A DNA stretch of 12,639 nt from a bacterium (GTDB taxonomy: Bacteria > Auribacterota > UBA3054): positions 1 to 12,639 of the forward strand of contig JAFSWV010000098.1 of the NCBI GenBank assembly GCA_017444325.1, in the 5' to 3' direction. The translations under genes were made by a program, and so were the position numbers. The notes under the pieces were generated by a model. It ran no database searches. It had not been told where the DNA came from and was given only the letters and a program-made list of their open reading frames with translations. This document shows, piece by piece, positions 1 to 6,454 of the stretch (position 1 is the first letter of the stretch; every line of letters starts with the position of its first letter).

Positions 1-694
1 TCTCCGGAACGTCCTGCAGCATGATACGCCGGGCCAAGCCTTCCGCGATAGCGGTCTTGCCTACGCCCGGTTCGCCGATCAGGACAGGGTTGTTCTTTGT
101 TCTTCTGGCCAATACCTGGATAACGCGCCTGATCTCGTTGTCACGTCCGATGACCGGGTCGATCTTGCCCTGGCGGGCCGCCTCGACTAGATCAACGCCG
201 TACTTGCCAAGCACGTCGAAAGTCGCCTCGGGATTAGGATTGTCAACTCTCTGGTTGCCTCTGATCTTAACCAGCGCAGCCATAAGTTTGTCGGGCCTCA
301 AGCCGGCCGCGCGCAATATTTCCGCGCATTTGTCGTTCTTTATTTCGCCGACCGCCAAAAGCAGATGCTCGACGCTCACATAATCGTCCTTCATCTTGCC
401 CGCCAGCTCGAAAGCCTTGGCGAACAGCCTTTCCAAACTAACGGAGATCCCTGCGCTCTGGTTGGAACCGGAAACGCTGGGCAGCTTTTCTATCTCGGCT
501 TCCACTTCGCGGCAAACAGCGTTGCTGTTCACTTCGGAGAGTTCCAGCATCCTTTTAGCCAATCCTTCCTTGTCGGAGAGAAGGGCGGCGAAAAGATGCA
601 GGATGGTCGTCTCAGGATTGTTGCGAGACAAAGCTTTGTCCCGCGCCTCCATCAGGGCCGACTGGACCTTTTCTGTCATTTTCTGGATGTTCAT
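1..694 (-). CDS. clpB: ClpB disaggregase, N-terminal part (runs off the left edge)
   Basis: ATP-driven cytoplasmic Hsp100 disaggregase that threads aggregated proteins through its hexamer and works with DnaK. The first 231 residues are visible (last full codon at position 2). Residues 1 to about 145 form the Clp N-domain, with two related repeats (around NNPETTILHLFAALL and DDYVSVEHLLLAV). NBD1 follows, with VIGRDNEIRRVIQVLARR and the Walker A GEPGVGKT at residues 207-214, the spacing expected for ClpB rather than ClpA or ClpC. The ATG at 694 is preceded by a perfect AGGAGGT six bases upstream. It is the first gene after a 260-base gap that carries a sigma-54 element, so it is probably transcribed separately from the hyd genes. 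NBD2 and the middle domain lie outside the window. Identification is secure. Confidence 0.97.
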   Translation of the reverse strand, partial: MNIQKMTEKVQSALMEARDKALSRNNPETTILHLFAALLSDKEGLAKRMLELSEVNSNAVCREVEAEIEKLPSVSGSNQSAGISVSLERLFAKAFELAGKMKDDYVSVEHLLLAVGEIKNDKCAEILRAAGLRPDKLMAALVKIRGNQRVDNPNPEATFDVLGKYGVDLVEAARQGKIDPVIGRDNEIRRVIQVLARRTKNNPVLIGEPGVGKTAIAEGLARRIMLQDVPE

Positions 695-720
695 ATATTT
701 ACCTCCTATGCATGATTACT

Positions 721-794
721 ATTTAAGCCTAATTATATATGCAATTATCGTGCCAAACTGCAAAAACGCATAAACGCTTGATTTAAGCCAATTA
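721..794. repeat. Imperfect direct repeat flanking the clpB promoter
   Basis: ATTTAAGCCTAATTA (721-735) and ATTTAAGCCAATTA (781-794) differ by one inserted base and lie 60 bases apart, one on each side of the sigma-54 element. They could be paired regulator sites or the trace of a small duplication. I see nothing else that they match. Confidence 0.4.
740..755 (-). promoter_or_regulatory. Sigma-54 (-24/-12) promoter of clpB
   Basis: Read on the minus strand, TTGGCACGATAATTGCA matches the sigma-54 consensus YTGGCACGRNNNTTGCW at every fixed position, with exactly ten bases between the GG and GC dinucleotides. The predicted start, near 729, gives a leader of about 35 bases that contains the clpB ribosome binding site. 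I see no HrcA-type CIRCE inverted repeat or CtsR-type heptad repeat in the gap. A TATAAT lies next to it (minus strand, just after the -12), but its best -35 candidate is 20 bases away, so it is a poor sigma-70 promoter. Activity would need an RpoN protein and an enhancer-binding ATPase, neither of which is in the window. Confidence 0.75.
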
Positions 795-871
795 ACAAAA
801 GCGGCCGCAAAGTCAAAAGCGACAAAAATTCACACAAAAGCAAGGCGCAAAGTGCCATTTTGTCCCGAAAC

Positions 872-959
872 GGCCTGGCGTTAATAAGGGTAAAGGCCAG
901 GCCAAAAGAGGTAATACAAGTGCGAAACTACCCTTAACAGGGCAGGCGTTACCCTTATT
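872..959. repeat. Inverted-repeat cluster upstream of clpB, possible enhancer sites or weak terminator
   Basis: GGCCTGG (872-878) pairs with CCAGGCC (897-903). AATAAGGGTAA (883-893) is a perfect 11-base inverted repeat of TTACCCTTATT (949-959). A third copy of the 8-base core TACCCTTA is at 929-936. The cluster lies about 140-230 bases upstream of the predicted sigma-54 start, the usual range for enhancer-binding-protein sites. The right arm contains the stop codon of the 52-residue gene, so the structure might instead end the hyd transcript, although no T-tract follows. The role is inference. Confidence 0.3.
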
Positions 960-1113
960 CTTTTTTCCCGAGAATGGATATGCCGGCAACCGCCAGACCG
1001 CCGGCCATGATTGTCAGCCAGGCATAGGGTTTTGTCGCCTCAAAATACATCAGGGCGAACATCGCCATAACGGAAAGGATGCAGATAGCCGGAATCAGTT
1101 TCTTTTTGCTCAT
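955..1113 (-). CDS. Small two-helix membrane protein coupled to hydF
   Basis: This 52-residue protein has a basic N-terminus (MSKKK), a hydrophobic helix at about residues 6-24, a short polar turn (FEATKPY) and a second hydrophobic helix at about 31-48, ending in GKKE. Lysines at both ends suggest a hairpin with both termini in the cytoplasm. Its ATG lies in an ATGA overlap with the hydF stop, so it is probably translated by ribosomes finishing hydF. The frame stays open further upstream (to 1401), but those extra residues are only an out-of-frame reading of the hydF end. I do not recognise the family. The position suggests a job linked to hydrogenase maturation or simple co-expression; nothing in the sequence says which. 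Confidence 0.7.
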   Translation of the reverse strand: MSKKKLIPAICILSVMAMFALMYFEATKPYAWLTIMAGGLAVAGISILGKKE

Positions 1114-2306
1114 AGGATCTTGGCGATGGAGGGGAAGACCTTGAGGCTGCGGGCGAGAACGTTGTGCAGGGCCGCTATGGCCATGCCGTAGTTGGTGATG
1201 GGAACGTTCTGCGCTTTGGCCTGCTGGAGGCGGTTCTTCATTTCCATAGGCGGGAGCATGCAGCCGCCGCAGTGGATTATGACTTTGTAGGGCGTGAGGT
1301 CCTTGGGATAGGTGCCGCCACTGGTGAAGTGGAAGTCGGGTTCGATGTTGAGTTTTTCCCTGATCCAGCGGGGAAGCTTTACGGTGCCGATGTCTTCGCA
1401 CTGCCTGTGATGAGTGCAGCCTTCCGCGATGAGGACGGATTCTCCGCTCTTAAGAGATAGGAGCGCCTTGATGCCTTTGATCTGCTCTTCCAGGTCGCCC
1501 TTGGCTCGGGAGAGCAGGATGGAGAAGGAGGTGAGGAGAATGTTTTCCGGGACTATCTTGGAGACTTTACCGAAGGCCTGGCTGTCGGTCACGACGAGCG
1601 CGGGGTTGGGGAATTTTACAAGCGCGTCGGCTAGTTCCGTGTCCCTGGTGACGAGAGGCAGCGCGCCGGCTTCCAGGGCGTCCCTGATGACTTGCTGCTG
1701 GGGAAGAATGAGCCTGCCCTTGGGCGCCGCGGAATCGATGGGAACAACCAAGATGACGACGTCTTTGGGCTGCAGAAGGTCTCTGATGAGGGGAGAATCC
1801 TCTTTCTGCGGCTTGAGGGATGGGAGAGTTTTCTTTATTTCCTCTACGCCTTCCTTTGTCACGGCGGAGACAAGAAGTCCCTCTTTGAAATTTTTCTTCT
1901 GCTCTTCGCTTAATTCGTCGGCCTTGTTGAAGACCACAAGATAGGGGAGGCCTTTTTCTTTCAGTTCCTCAATAATGGCCTTCTCTTCGCTTTGCAGGCC
2001 TTTTGCGGCTTCAGCCACAACGATAGCCAGATCTGCGCTCCTTAGGGCCTCCTTGGTCTTCTCAATGCGTAATTGCCCCAATTCCCCGGTGTCGTCCAAG
2101 CCGGGAGTGTCGATTATGACGACAGGGCCCAAAGGCAGGATCTCCATGGCCTTTTTAACGGGGTCGGTGGTGGTTCCGGAAATGTCCGAAACAAGCGCAA
2201 GATCCTGGTTCGTGAGAGCGTTCACCAGGCTGGATTTGCCGGTGTTGGTCCGGCCGAGGAAGACTATATGCAGTCTGTTGGAAGCAGGGGTGGCGTTCAG
2301 CGACAT
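1110..2306 (-). CDS. hydF: [FeFe]-hydrogenase maturation GTPase/scaffold HydF
   Basis: HydF is the cytoplasmic GTPase and iron-sulfur scaffold on which the H-cluster two-iron subcluster is assembled before transfer to the hydrogenase. The 398 residues match the family length. Residues 12-165 are an Era/TrmE-like GTPase: G1 GRTNTGKSS (18-26), G2 threonines in GTTTD (44-48), G3 DTPG (66-69), G4 NKAD (127-130), G5 SAV (147-149). A dimerisation domain follows (about 175-280). The C-terminal cluster-binding domain carries C297-x-H299 and then C346-x2-C349 in HCGGC, the diagnostic HydF ligand set. The ATG at 2306 has GGGAG nine bases upstream. The gene begins 20 bases after the ATPase gene and ends in an ATGA overlap with the 52-residue membrane gene. 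Secure. Confidence 0.97.
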   Translation of the reverse strand: MSLNATPASNRLHIVFLGRTNTGKSSLVNALTNQDLALVSDISGTTTDPVKKAMEILPLGPVVIIDTPGLDDTGELGQLRIEKTKEALRSADLAIVVAEAAKGLQSEEKAIIEELKEKGLPYLVVFNKADELSEEQKKNFKEGLLVSAVTKEGVEEIKKTLPSLKPQKEDSPLIRDLLQPKDVVILVVPIDSAAPKGRLILPQQQVIRDALEAGALPLVTRDTELADALVKFPNPALVVTDSQAFGKVSKIVPENILLTSFSILLSRAKGDLEEQIKGIKALLSLKSGESVLIAEGCTHHRQCEDIGTVKLPRWIREKLNIEPDFHFTSGGTYPKDLTPYKVIIHCGGCMLPPMEMKNRLQQAKAQNVPITNYGMAIAALHNVLARSLKVFPSIAKIL

Positions 2307-2326
2307 AATTCAATACTCCCTTATGT

Positions 2327-3529
2327 TCAAGGCAATTGGCTTAGGAAAGAACGCATGGAAATTACGCTCGGCTTTTCCCTTATCTTGTCGAAGGCGTCCA
2401 CTGGCTCGAAGGGGAGATCGGCCACGACCTGAAAAGCGTATGGCGCGTTCAGTTTGCTTTGCATAATATTCAAGGACGGCGCGACCTTGGTCTCGGAAGT
2501 TTTTACTTCCACCATAAACCAGGGCGCTTCGTCTTTCGTGACGAGGAAATCGACTTCCTTTTGGTTTTTGTCGCGCAAATAAAACAGATCGTATTCTCCA
2601 AAACCTAAGTCGTTCCAGGTGTCAACGGCCTTCAGAAGATGACAGGCCATAATCGTTTCGTTTTTCTGGCCTTCGTCTTTTATGCCGGACCAGTCTCTCA
2701 AATACCATTTCGGCGTTTTTTTTATGGCGTTGGGGAGAGACTTTGACCAAGGGGGAACGGTAAAGCCGAAGAAAAAAGCGATCAATACCTTTATCCAGGC
2801 TCTAATCGTAACTTCGCTGACCTGGATGTCGTTGGCCAGCGAAGAATACACGACTTGGCTCCCTGAGTTCTTGGCGAGAATGAGAGCCAGGGATTCCAGC
2901 TGGTCAAGCTCTTTTATTCCGGTTTCCTTGGCGATGTCGGTTCGGATCATTTGCTCGCGCCTGCTTTTCCGCCAGCGGCGCGAGAAGGCGTCCGAAGCGG
3001 CCGTGAACGGTTCCGGGAACCCGCCGAATCTTCTAAGCTCTTCCCATGTTTCATCGGACAGTTTTTTGGGGGCGGCTATTTCGGTCTTGGGCAGAGTCGG
3101 GCGAAGCAGTTCTCCTACGGACAAAGGATGCATATTGAAGGAGAAATAGCGCCCCATGAGGCTGTCGCCTTTGCCGCGCTTATGAAGGTCGAATCGCGCT
3201 GAGCCGGTGACAATGGTGTGGGCGTCTTCTCCGTAAGTGTCGAAATATCCTTTTAAAAACTGTTTCCATTTAGGATAGTGATGAAGCTCGTCGAGGATGA
3301 TGAAGGGATGTTTGGCCGTCCGGATGTTCAAACCGATTTTTTCCGCCAGGGCGTCTTCGCCCTGGAGAATAACTTCTCTGTCTTCCTTTCTGTCCCAGTT
3401 GAAATAAAAGTCCGATAGTTCCTTGCACGTCGTGGTTTTGCCAACCTGCCTGGGTCCGGAAAGCATGATCATCTGGCGATACTTTTTGCAATGATCTTTG
3501 AAAATATCTAAATACATTCTTTTGATCAT
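2327..3529 (-). CDS. AAA_14/DUF4143 family ATPase, insertion between hydG and hydF
   Basis: 400-residue ATP-binding protein of the widespread AAA_14-DUF4143 type, whose cellular role is not settled. N-terminal P-loop ATPase: Walker A GPRQVGKTT (25-33), Walker B FIILDE (76-81), sensor-like TGSARFD (108-114) and the family signature GRYFSFNMHPLSVGEL (126-141). A winged-helix-like linker lies around 200-256. The C-terminal DUF4143 part has a nuclease-like core (EVDFLV at 325-330, then EVK at 341-343). I chose the ATG at 3529 because GAGGA lies seven bases upstream. An in-frame TTG at 3580 would sit at the predicted transcription start. These genes are often strain-variable and may be mobile or defence-linked. 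Its own promoter and its position between two hydrogenase maturases support later insertion. Confidence 0.88.
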   Translation of the reverse strand: MIKRMYLDIFKDHCKKYRQMIMLSGPRQVGKTTTCKELSDFYFNWDRKEDREVILQGEDALAEKIGLNIRTAKHPFIILDELHHYPKWKQFLKGYFDTYGEDAHTIVTGSARFDLHKRGKGDSLMGRYFSFNMHPLSVGELLRPTLPKTEIAAPKKLSDETWEELRRFGGFPEPFTAASDAFSRRWRKSRREQMIRTDIAKETGIKELDQLESLALILAKNSGSQVVYSSLANDIQVSEVTIRAWIKVLIAFFFGFTVPPWSKSLPNAIKKTPKWYLRDWSGIKDEGQKNETIMACHLLKAVDTWNDLGFGEYDLFYLRDKNQKEVDFLVTKDEAPWFMVEVKTSETKVAPSLNIMQSKLNAPYAFQVVADLPFEPVDAFDKIREKPSVISMRSFLSQLP

Positions 3530-3585
3530 TTGTTTGTCCTCGCTTTTAGCGCTGAATTGATTTTTCTCCAGTATTTTCAAGGGAT

Positions 3586-3615
3586 ATTATAACAAAAGGT
3601 TGGAGAAAAAATCAA
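3586..3615 (-). promoter_or_regulatory. Sigma-70 promoter for the ATPase gene (and hydF)
   Basis: On the minus strand, TTGATT (3615-3610), 18 bases, then a perfect TATAAT (3591-3586). Predicted start near 3579, about 50 bases before the ATG at 3529. The -35 lies at the foot of the neighbouring palindrome, so hairpin formation or a protein bound there could affect it. Because a terminator-like hairpin precedes it, it probably also drives hydF and the small membrane gene. Confidence 0.55.
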
Positions 3616-3682
3616 TGCCATTCCAAAGGCAAGTTTGGAATGGCATAAACTATTCCAAAGTTGGCTTTGGAATGGCATTGAT
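3606..3682 (-). terminator. Nested palindrome after hydG, likely intrinsic terminator
   Basis: ATCAATGCCATTCCAAA (3611-3627) is a perfect 17-base inverted repeat of TTTGGAATGGCATTGAT (3666-3682). Inside are two smaller perfect hairpins: ATGCCATTCCAAA with TTTGGAATGGCAT (3615-3627/3634-3646, 13 pairs, six-base loop) and ATTCCAAAG with CTTTGGAAT (3652-3660/3665-3673, nine pairs, four-base loop). Read on the minus strand, the structure ends in six Ts (3611-3606) followed by CTCC, as in an intrinsic terminator. It starts nine bases after the hydG stop. The four copies of the ATTCCAAA unit also look like paired operator sites. Confidence 0.6.
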
Positions 3683-3691
3683 AAAAACGGG

Positions 3692-5110
3692 TCAGAAGCG
3701 GAAGTCGCGTTCGCCCTGCTCGATCTTTAGGAGGCGCTCCTTTAGGATGCGGCGGATGTTCTCGCTGGGGACGTTGTCTATTTCTTTCTGGATCATCGCT
3801 TCGCCGATCTCTTTGGTCTCGGGCGTAGCGTAGTCCATTAAGTATTCCTTCAAAGTCATCAGCGCGTTGGGGTGGCAGCAGTTCAGGATCTTCCTTGATT
3901 TGCAGAGGCTCATGAAGCGGTCGCCCGTTCTGCCTTCGCGGTAGCAGGCGGTGCAGAAGCTCGGGATGTAGCCGATCTTCATAAGCCAGTTCATGACCTG
4001 GTCTAAGGTGCGGTTATCGATGACGTCGAACTGGGCGGAGGATTCGTCCTCGGGCTCTTCCTCGGCGTAGCCGCCGACGCTGGTCCTGGAGCCGCCGGAG
4101 ATCTGGGAGATGCCCAGGTGCAGAACGCGCTCGCGGGTGGCCTTGGATTCCCTGGTGGAGACGATCATGCCGGTGTAGGGGACGGAGACTCTGATGCAGG
4201 CGACGATCTTGGCGAAAGTGTCGTCGTCGATACTGTTGTCAAAAGCGGTCGGGTCGATGTCGTCGGCGTGGCGGATGCGGGGAACGCTGATGGTGTGCGG
4301 GCCGACGCCGAACGTCGCCTCGAGGTGCTCGGCGTGCATAAGGAGCGCCGCGAATTCATAGCGGTAGAGGGAAAGGCCGAAGAGGACGCCTAAGCCTACG
4401 TCGTCGATGCCGCCCTGCATGGCGCGGTCCATAGCCTCGGTGTGATAAGCGTAGTTGTGCTTGGGGCCGGTGGGGTGGAGGTTCTCGTAGTTTTCCTTGT
4501 GATACGTTTCCTGGAAAAGGATGTAGGTGCCGATGCCGGCTTCTTTCAGTTTCCTGTAGTTCTCGACGGTGGTGGCCGCGATGTTGACGTTCACGCGGCG
4601 GATGGCGCCGTTCTTATGCTTGATGCTGTAGATAGTCTTGATGCACTCGAGGACGTACTCAATCGGGTTGTTGACGGGGTCTTCGCCTGTTTCCAGGGCG
4701 AGGCGCTTATGCCCCATGTCCTGCAAGGCGGTCACTTCTTTGATGACCTCTTCCTGGGTGAGTTTTTTCCTCGGAATGTGCTTGTTCTTGAAATGGTACG
4801 GGCAGTAAACGCAGCCGTTCACGCAGTAGTTGGAAAGATACAAGGGCGCGAAGAGGACGATGCGGTTGCCGTAGAAATCTTTTTTGATCTGCTCCGCCAG
4901 GGCGTAGATCTTCTGGTTCTGTTCCGGCAGTTCGCAGGCTAAGAGGACGGAGGCGTCCCTGTGCGAGAGACCTTTCAGTTCCTTGGCTTTCTCTATGATG
5001 GAGTCGATCAGCGCGGCGTCGCTTTTGTGTTCGTCGGCGTATTTTAAGGAAGCCAATACTTCCTCGTGATCGATGAATTCTTCCGCGTGCGGTGATTTAA
5101 CGTTATACAT
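3692..5110 (-). CDS. hydG: [FeFe]-hydrogenase maturation radical SAM tyrosine lyase HydG
   Basis: HydG is a radical SAM enzyme that cleaves tyrosine to p-cresol and dehydroglycine and turns the latter into the CO and CN ligands of the H-cluster, released as an Fe(CO)2(CN)-cysteine synthon. The 472 residues match the family. The radical SAM cluster motif is C96-x3-C100-x2-C103 (YCVNGCVYC). LETGEDP (138-144) is the GGE-like SAM-binding region. The C-terminal extension that distinguishes HydG from ThiH holds C386-x2-C389-x22-C412, ligands of the auxiliary five-iron cluster. The ATG at 5110 has AGAAGG upstream. It leads the hyd block but is separated from hydF by the ATPase gene. The HydE partner is not in the window. 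Secure. Confidence 0.97.
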   Translation of the reverse strand: MYNVKSPHAEEFIDHEEVLASLKYADEHKSDAALIDSIIEKAKELKGLSHRDASVLLACELPEQNQKIYALAEQIKKDFYGNRIVLFAPLYLSNYCVNGCVYCPYHFKNKHIPRKKLTQEEVIKEVTALQDMGHKRLALETGEDPVNNPIEYVLECIKTIYSIKHKNGAIRRVNVNIAATTVENYRKLKEAGIGTYILFQETYHKENYENLHPTGPKHNYAYHTEAMDRAMQGGIDDVGLGVLFGLSLYRYEFAALLMHAEHLEATFGVGPHTISVPRIRHADDIDPTAFDNSIDDDTFAKIVACIRVSVPYTGMIVSTRESKATRERVLHLGISQISGGSRTSVGGYAEEEPEDESSAQFDVIDNRTLDQVMNWLMKIGYIPSFCTACYREGRTGDRFMSLCKSRKILNCCHPNALMTLKEYLMDYATPETKEIGEAMIQKEIDNVPSENIRRILKERLLKIEQGERDFRF

Positions 5111-5145
5111 TTTGGCCTTCTATGCGAATTTTTATAACCGCTTAT

Positions 5146-5175
5146 ATTATACTTCTTTCTCTCTAAACTTGCTAA
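5146..5175 (-). promoter_or_regulatory. Candidate hydG promoter
   Basis: Perfect -10 TATAAT on the minus strand (5151-5146), with a weak -35 candidate TTAGCA (5175-5170) at 18 bases. The predicted start is about 30 bases before the hydG ATG. The AT-rich gap is shared with the divergent transporter gene. Confidence 0.4.
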
Positions 5176-5204
5176 AGGGGAGTTCTGTGGCAAATAAGTT
5201 TCTG

Positions 5205-5213
5205 TGGTATAAT
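5205..5213 (+). promoter_or_regulatory. Extended -10 promoter of the AI-2E family transporter
   Basis: TGGTATAAT fits the extended -10 form TGnTATAAT, which tolerates the poor -35 seen here. The predicted start near 5220 leaves only about 12 leader bases, beginning at the GAGG ribosome binding site of the gene at 5232. Confidence 0.45.
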
Positions 5214-5231
5214 GGAAAAAGAGGAAAAATT

Positions 5232-6320
5232 ATGCCCAAAAACACTATATCCGTAATGAATCAGGCGATAGCGGCCTGCTTAGGCTTCCTTACCATCTGC
5301 GTTGTCGTCTATGTTTTGAAGATCGGGAAACCGGTATTGCTGCCTTTTGTCGTGGCGATCTGCCTGTGGTACCTTATAAACTCCCTTGAGGAGCTTATAA
5401 AAAGCATAAGCATAAAAGGCTACTCCCTGCCGACCTTCATCTGCTACATCATCGCTCTTTGCATCATAACGGGCGTGGTCTGGGCCATCGTTTCCATTGT
5501 GGTCTCGAACGTTTCGGCGGTCGTAAGAGCCGTGCCTTTCTACCAGGAGAAGCTCCAGTATCTCATCGACAGCCTGGCCGAGCGTTTCCATTACAACGCC
5601 GACGCGACGCTCAAGACCTGGATCAGGAAGATAAATTACAGTTCGATGCTCTCCGGCCTGGCGGGCGCCCTGCAGGATATGACGAAAAACACCTTCCTGG
5701 TCCTGATCTACATCATCTTCCTCTTCATGGAACAGGCTAATTTCCACCGCAAGCACGAGCTTTTCTTCGCCGCCGTTGCGCCGGAGAGAAAACTCGACCT
5801 TGTGATGTTGGAAGGCGTGACCGCCATGAGAAAGTATCTCGGCGTCAAGACGGTCGCGAGCCTTGTGACGGCTTTGCTGAGCTACGCCATCATGAGCTGG
5901 GTCAAGCTTGATTACGCGGCTTTCTGGGCGCTTTTGATCTTCCTCTTCAACTACATTCCCTCCATCGGCTCGATCGTCGCGACTATGATCCCGGCTATCC
6001 TGACTTTGGTGCAGTACGAGCATCCTCTGGTGCCTTTCTTTGTCGTGGCGGGCGGCATCACGGCCGTGCAGTTCCTTATAGGGAATATCCTGGAGCCGAG
6101 AGTGCTGGGGACGTCTTTGAACATCAGTCCGCTGGTGGTCCTGCTCTCCTTGGCTTTCTGGGGCGCTATCTGGGGCATTGCGGGCATGCTTTTGTGCGTT
6201 CCCATCATGTCCATAATCATCATGCTTTTCGCCCAGTTCGACGCGACGCGCCCGATCGCTATTCTGCTTTCCGCCAACGGCAAGGTCAGGGTTTACAAGA
6301 GCGAAGAAAAAGAGTCCTGA
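5232..6320 (+). CDS. AI-2E/PerM (UPF0118) family membrane transporter
   Basis: 362-residue polytopic inner-membrane protein of the AI-2E exporter/PerM superfamily. Members export varied small molecules or act as sodium/proton antiporters, so the substrate cannot be read from sequence. Hydrophobic segments are near 13-30, 33-50, 66-92 and 154-167, followed by a cluster from about 203 to 335. The large soluble loop typical of the family falls at about 95-150. Family signatures are NYIPSIGS (240-247) and GNILEPRVLG (284-293), followed by a glycine-rich final helix pair. I chose the ATG at 5232 because GAGG lies eight bases upstream and an extended -10 sits just before it. The frame is open back to 5073, but that stretch overlaps hydG. 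It is divergent from hydG and followed by tRNA-Thr. Confidence 0.88.
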   Translation: MPKNTISVMNQAIAACLGFLTICVVVYVLKIGKPVLLPFVVAICLWYLINSLEELIKSISIKGYSLPTFICYIIALCIITGVVWAIVSIVVSNVSAVVRAVPFYQEKLQYLIDSLAERFHYNADATLKTWIRKINYSSMLSGLAGALQDMTKNTFLVLIYIIFLFMEQANFHRKHELFFAAVAPERKLDLVMLEGVTAMRKYLGVKTVASLVTALLSYAIMSWVKLDYAAFWALLIFLFNYIPSIGSIVATMIPAILTLVQYEHPLVPFFVVAGGITAVQFLIGNILEPRVLGTSLNISPLVVLLSLAFWGAIWGIAGMLLCVPIMSIIIMLFAQFDATRPIAILLSANGKVRVYKSEEKES

Positions 6321-6333
6321 AAGCGCTAGCAAG

Positions 6334-6362
6334 TTGCAATTTGGGCGCGCTTTTAATACAAT
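6334..6362 (+). promoter_or_regulatory. tRNA-Thr promoter
   Basis: TTGCAA (6334-6339), exactly 17 bases, then TACAAT (6357-6362). The predicted start near 6369 is about ten bases before the mature tRNA. The spacer is rich in GC (GGGCGCGC). Confidence 0.65.
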
Positions 6363-6378
6363 ACCTCTCACAATTGAA

Positions 6379-6454
6379 GCCAGAATAGCTCAGTCGGTAG
6401 AGCAGCGCTTTCGTAAAGCGCAGGTCATCGGTTCAAGTCCGATTTCTGGCTCCA
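6379..6454 (+). tRNA. tRNA-Thr (anticodon CGT)
   Basis: 76 bases with an encoded CCA. Acceptor stem GCCAGAA (6379-6385) pairs with TTCTGGC (6444-6450). D-stem GCTC/GAGC has loop AGTCGGTA. Anticodon stem GCGCT/AGCGC (6405-6409/6417-6421) has loop TTCGTAA and anticodon CGT at 6412-6414, reading ACG. T-stem ATCGG/CCGAT has loop TTCAAGT. The second acceptor pair C-G and the anticodon GT fit threonine identity; the discriminator is T. Seven Ts follow the CCA directly. Confidence 0.97.

Noticed and set aside
695..739. Sigma-70 promoter for clpB using the TATAAT beside the sigma-54 element
   Set aside because: The best -35 candidate (TTGCAG) is 20 bases away and no extended -10 is present; the perfect -24/-12 element is the stronger explanation.
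1114..1401. Upstream extension of the 52-residue membrane gene (148 residues in total)
   Set aside because: The extra 96 residues are Arg/His/Pro/Gln-rich and overlap the hydF C-terminal domain out of frame; the ATGA-coupled start at 1113 explains the gene better.
3530..3580. TTG at 3580 as the start of the DUF4143 ATPase
   Set aside because: It falls at the predicted transcription start and has no ribosome binding site, whereas the ATG at 3529 has GAGGA seven bases upstream.
6320..6354. AAAGCGC/GCGCTTT hairpin followed by Ts as a terminator of the transporter gene
   Set aside because: The stem is only seven pairs with a 20-base loop and a four-T tail, and the stretch is better explained as part of the tRNA promoter.
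5280..6371. 363-residue open frame on the minus strand opposite the AI-2E transporter
   Set aside because: It lies wholly antisense to a well-supported membrane protein, its translation is highly charged with no domain signature, and it has no ribosome binding site in a sensible place. It is a shadow frame.
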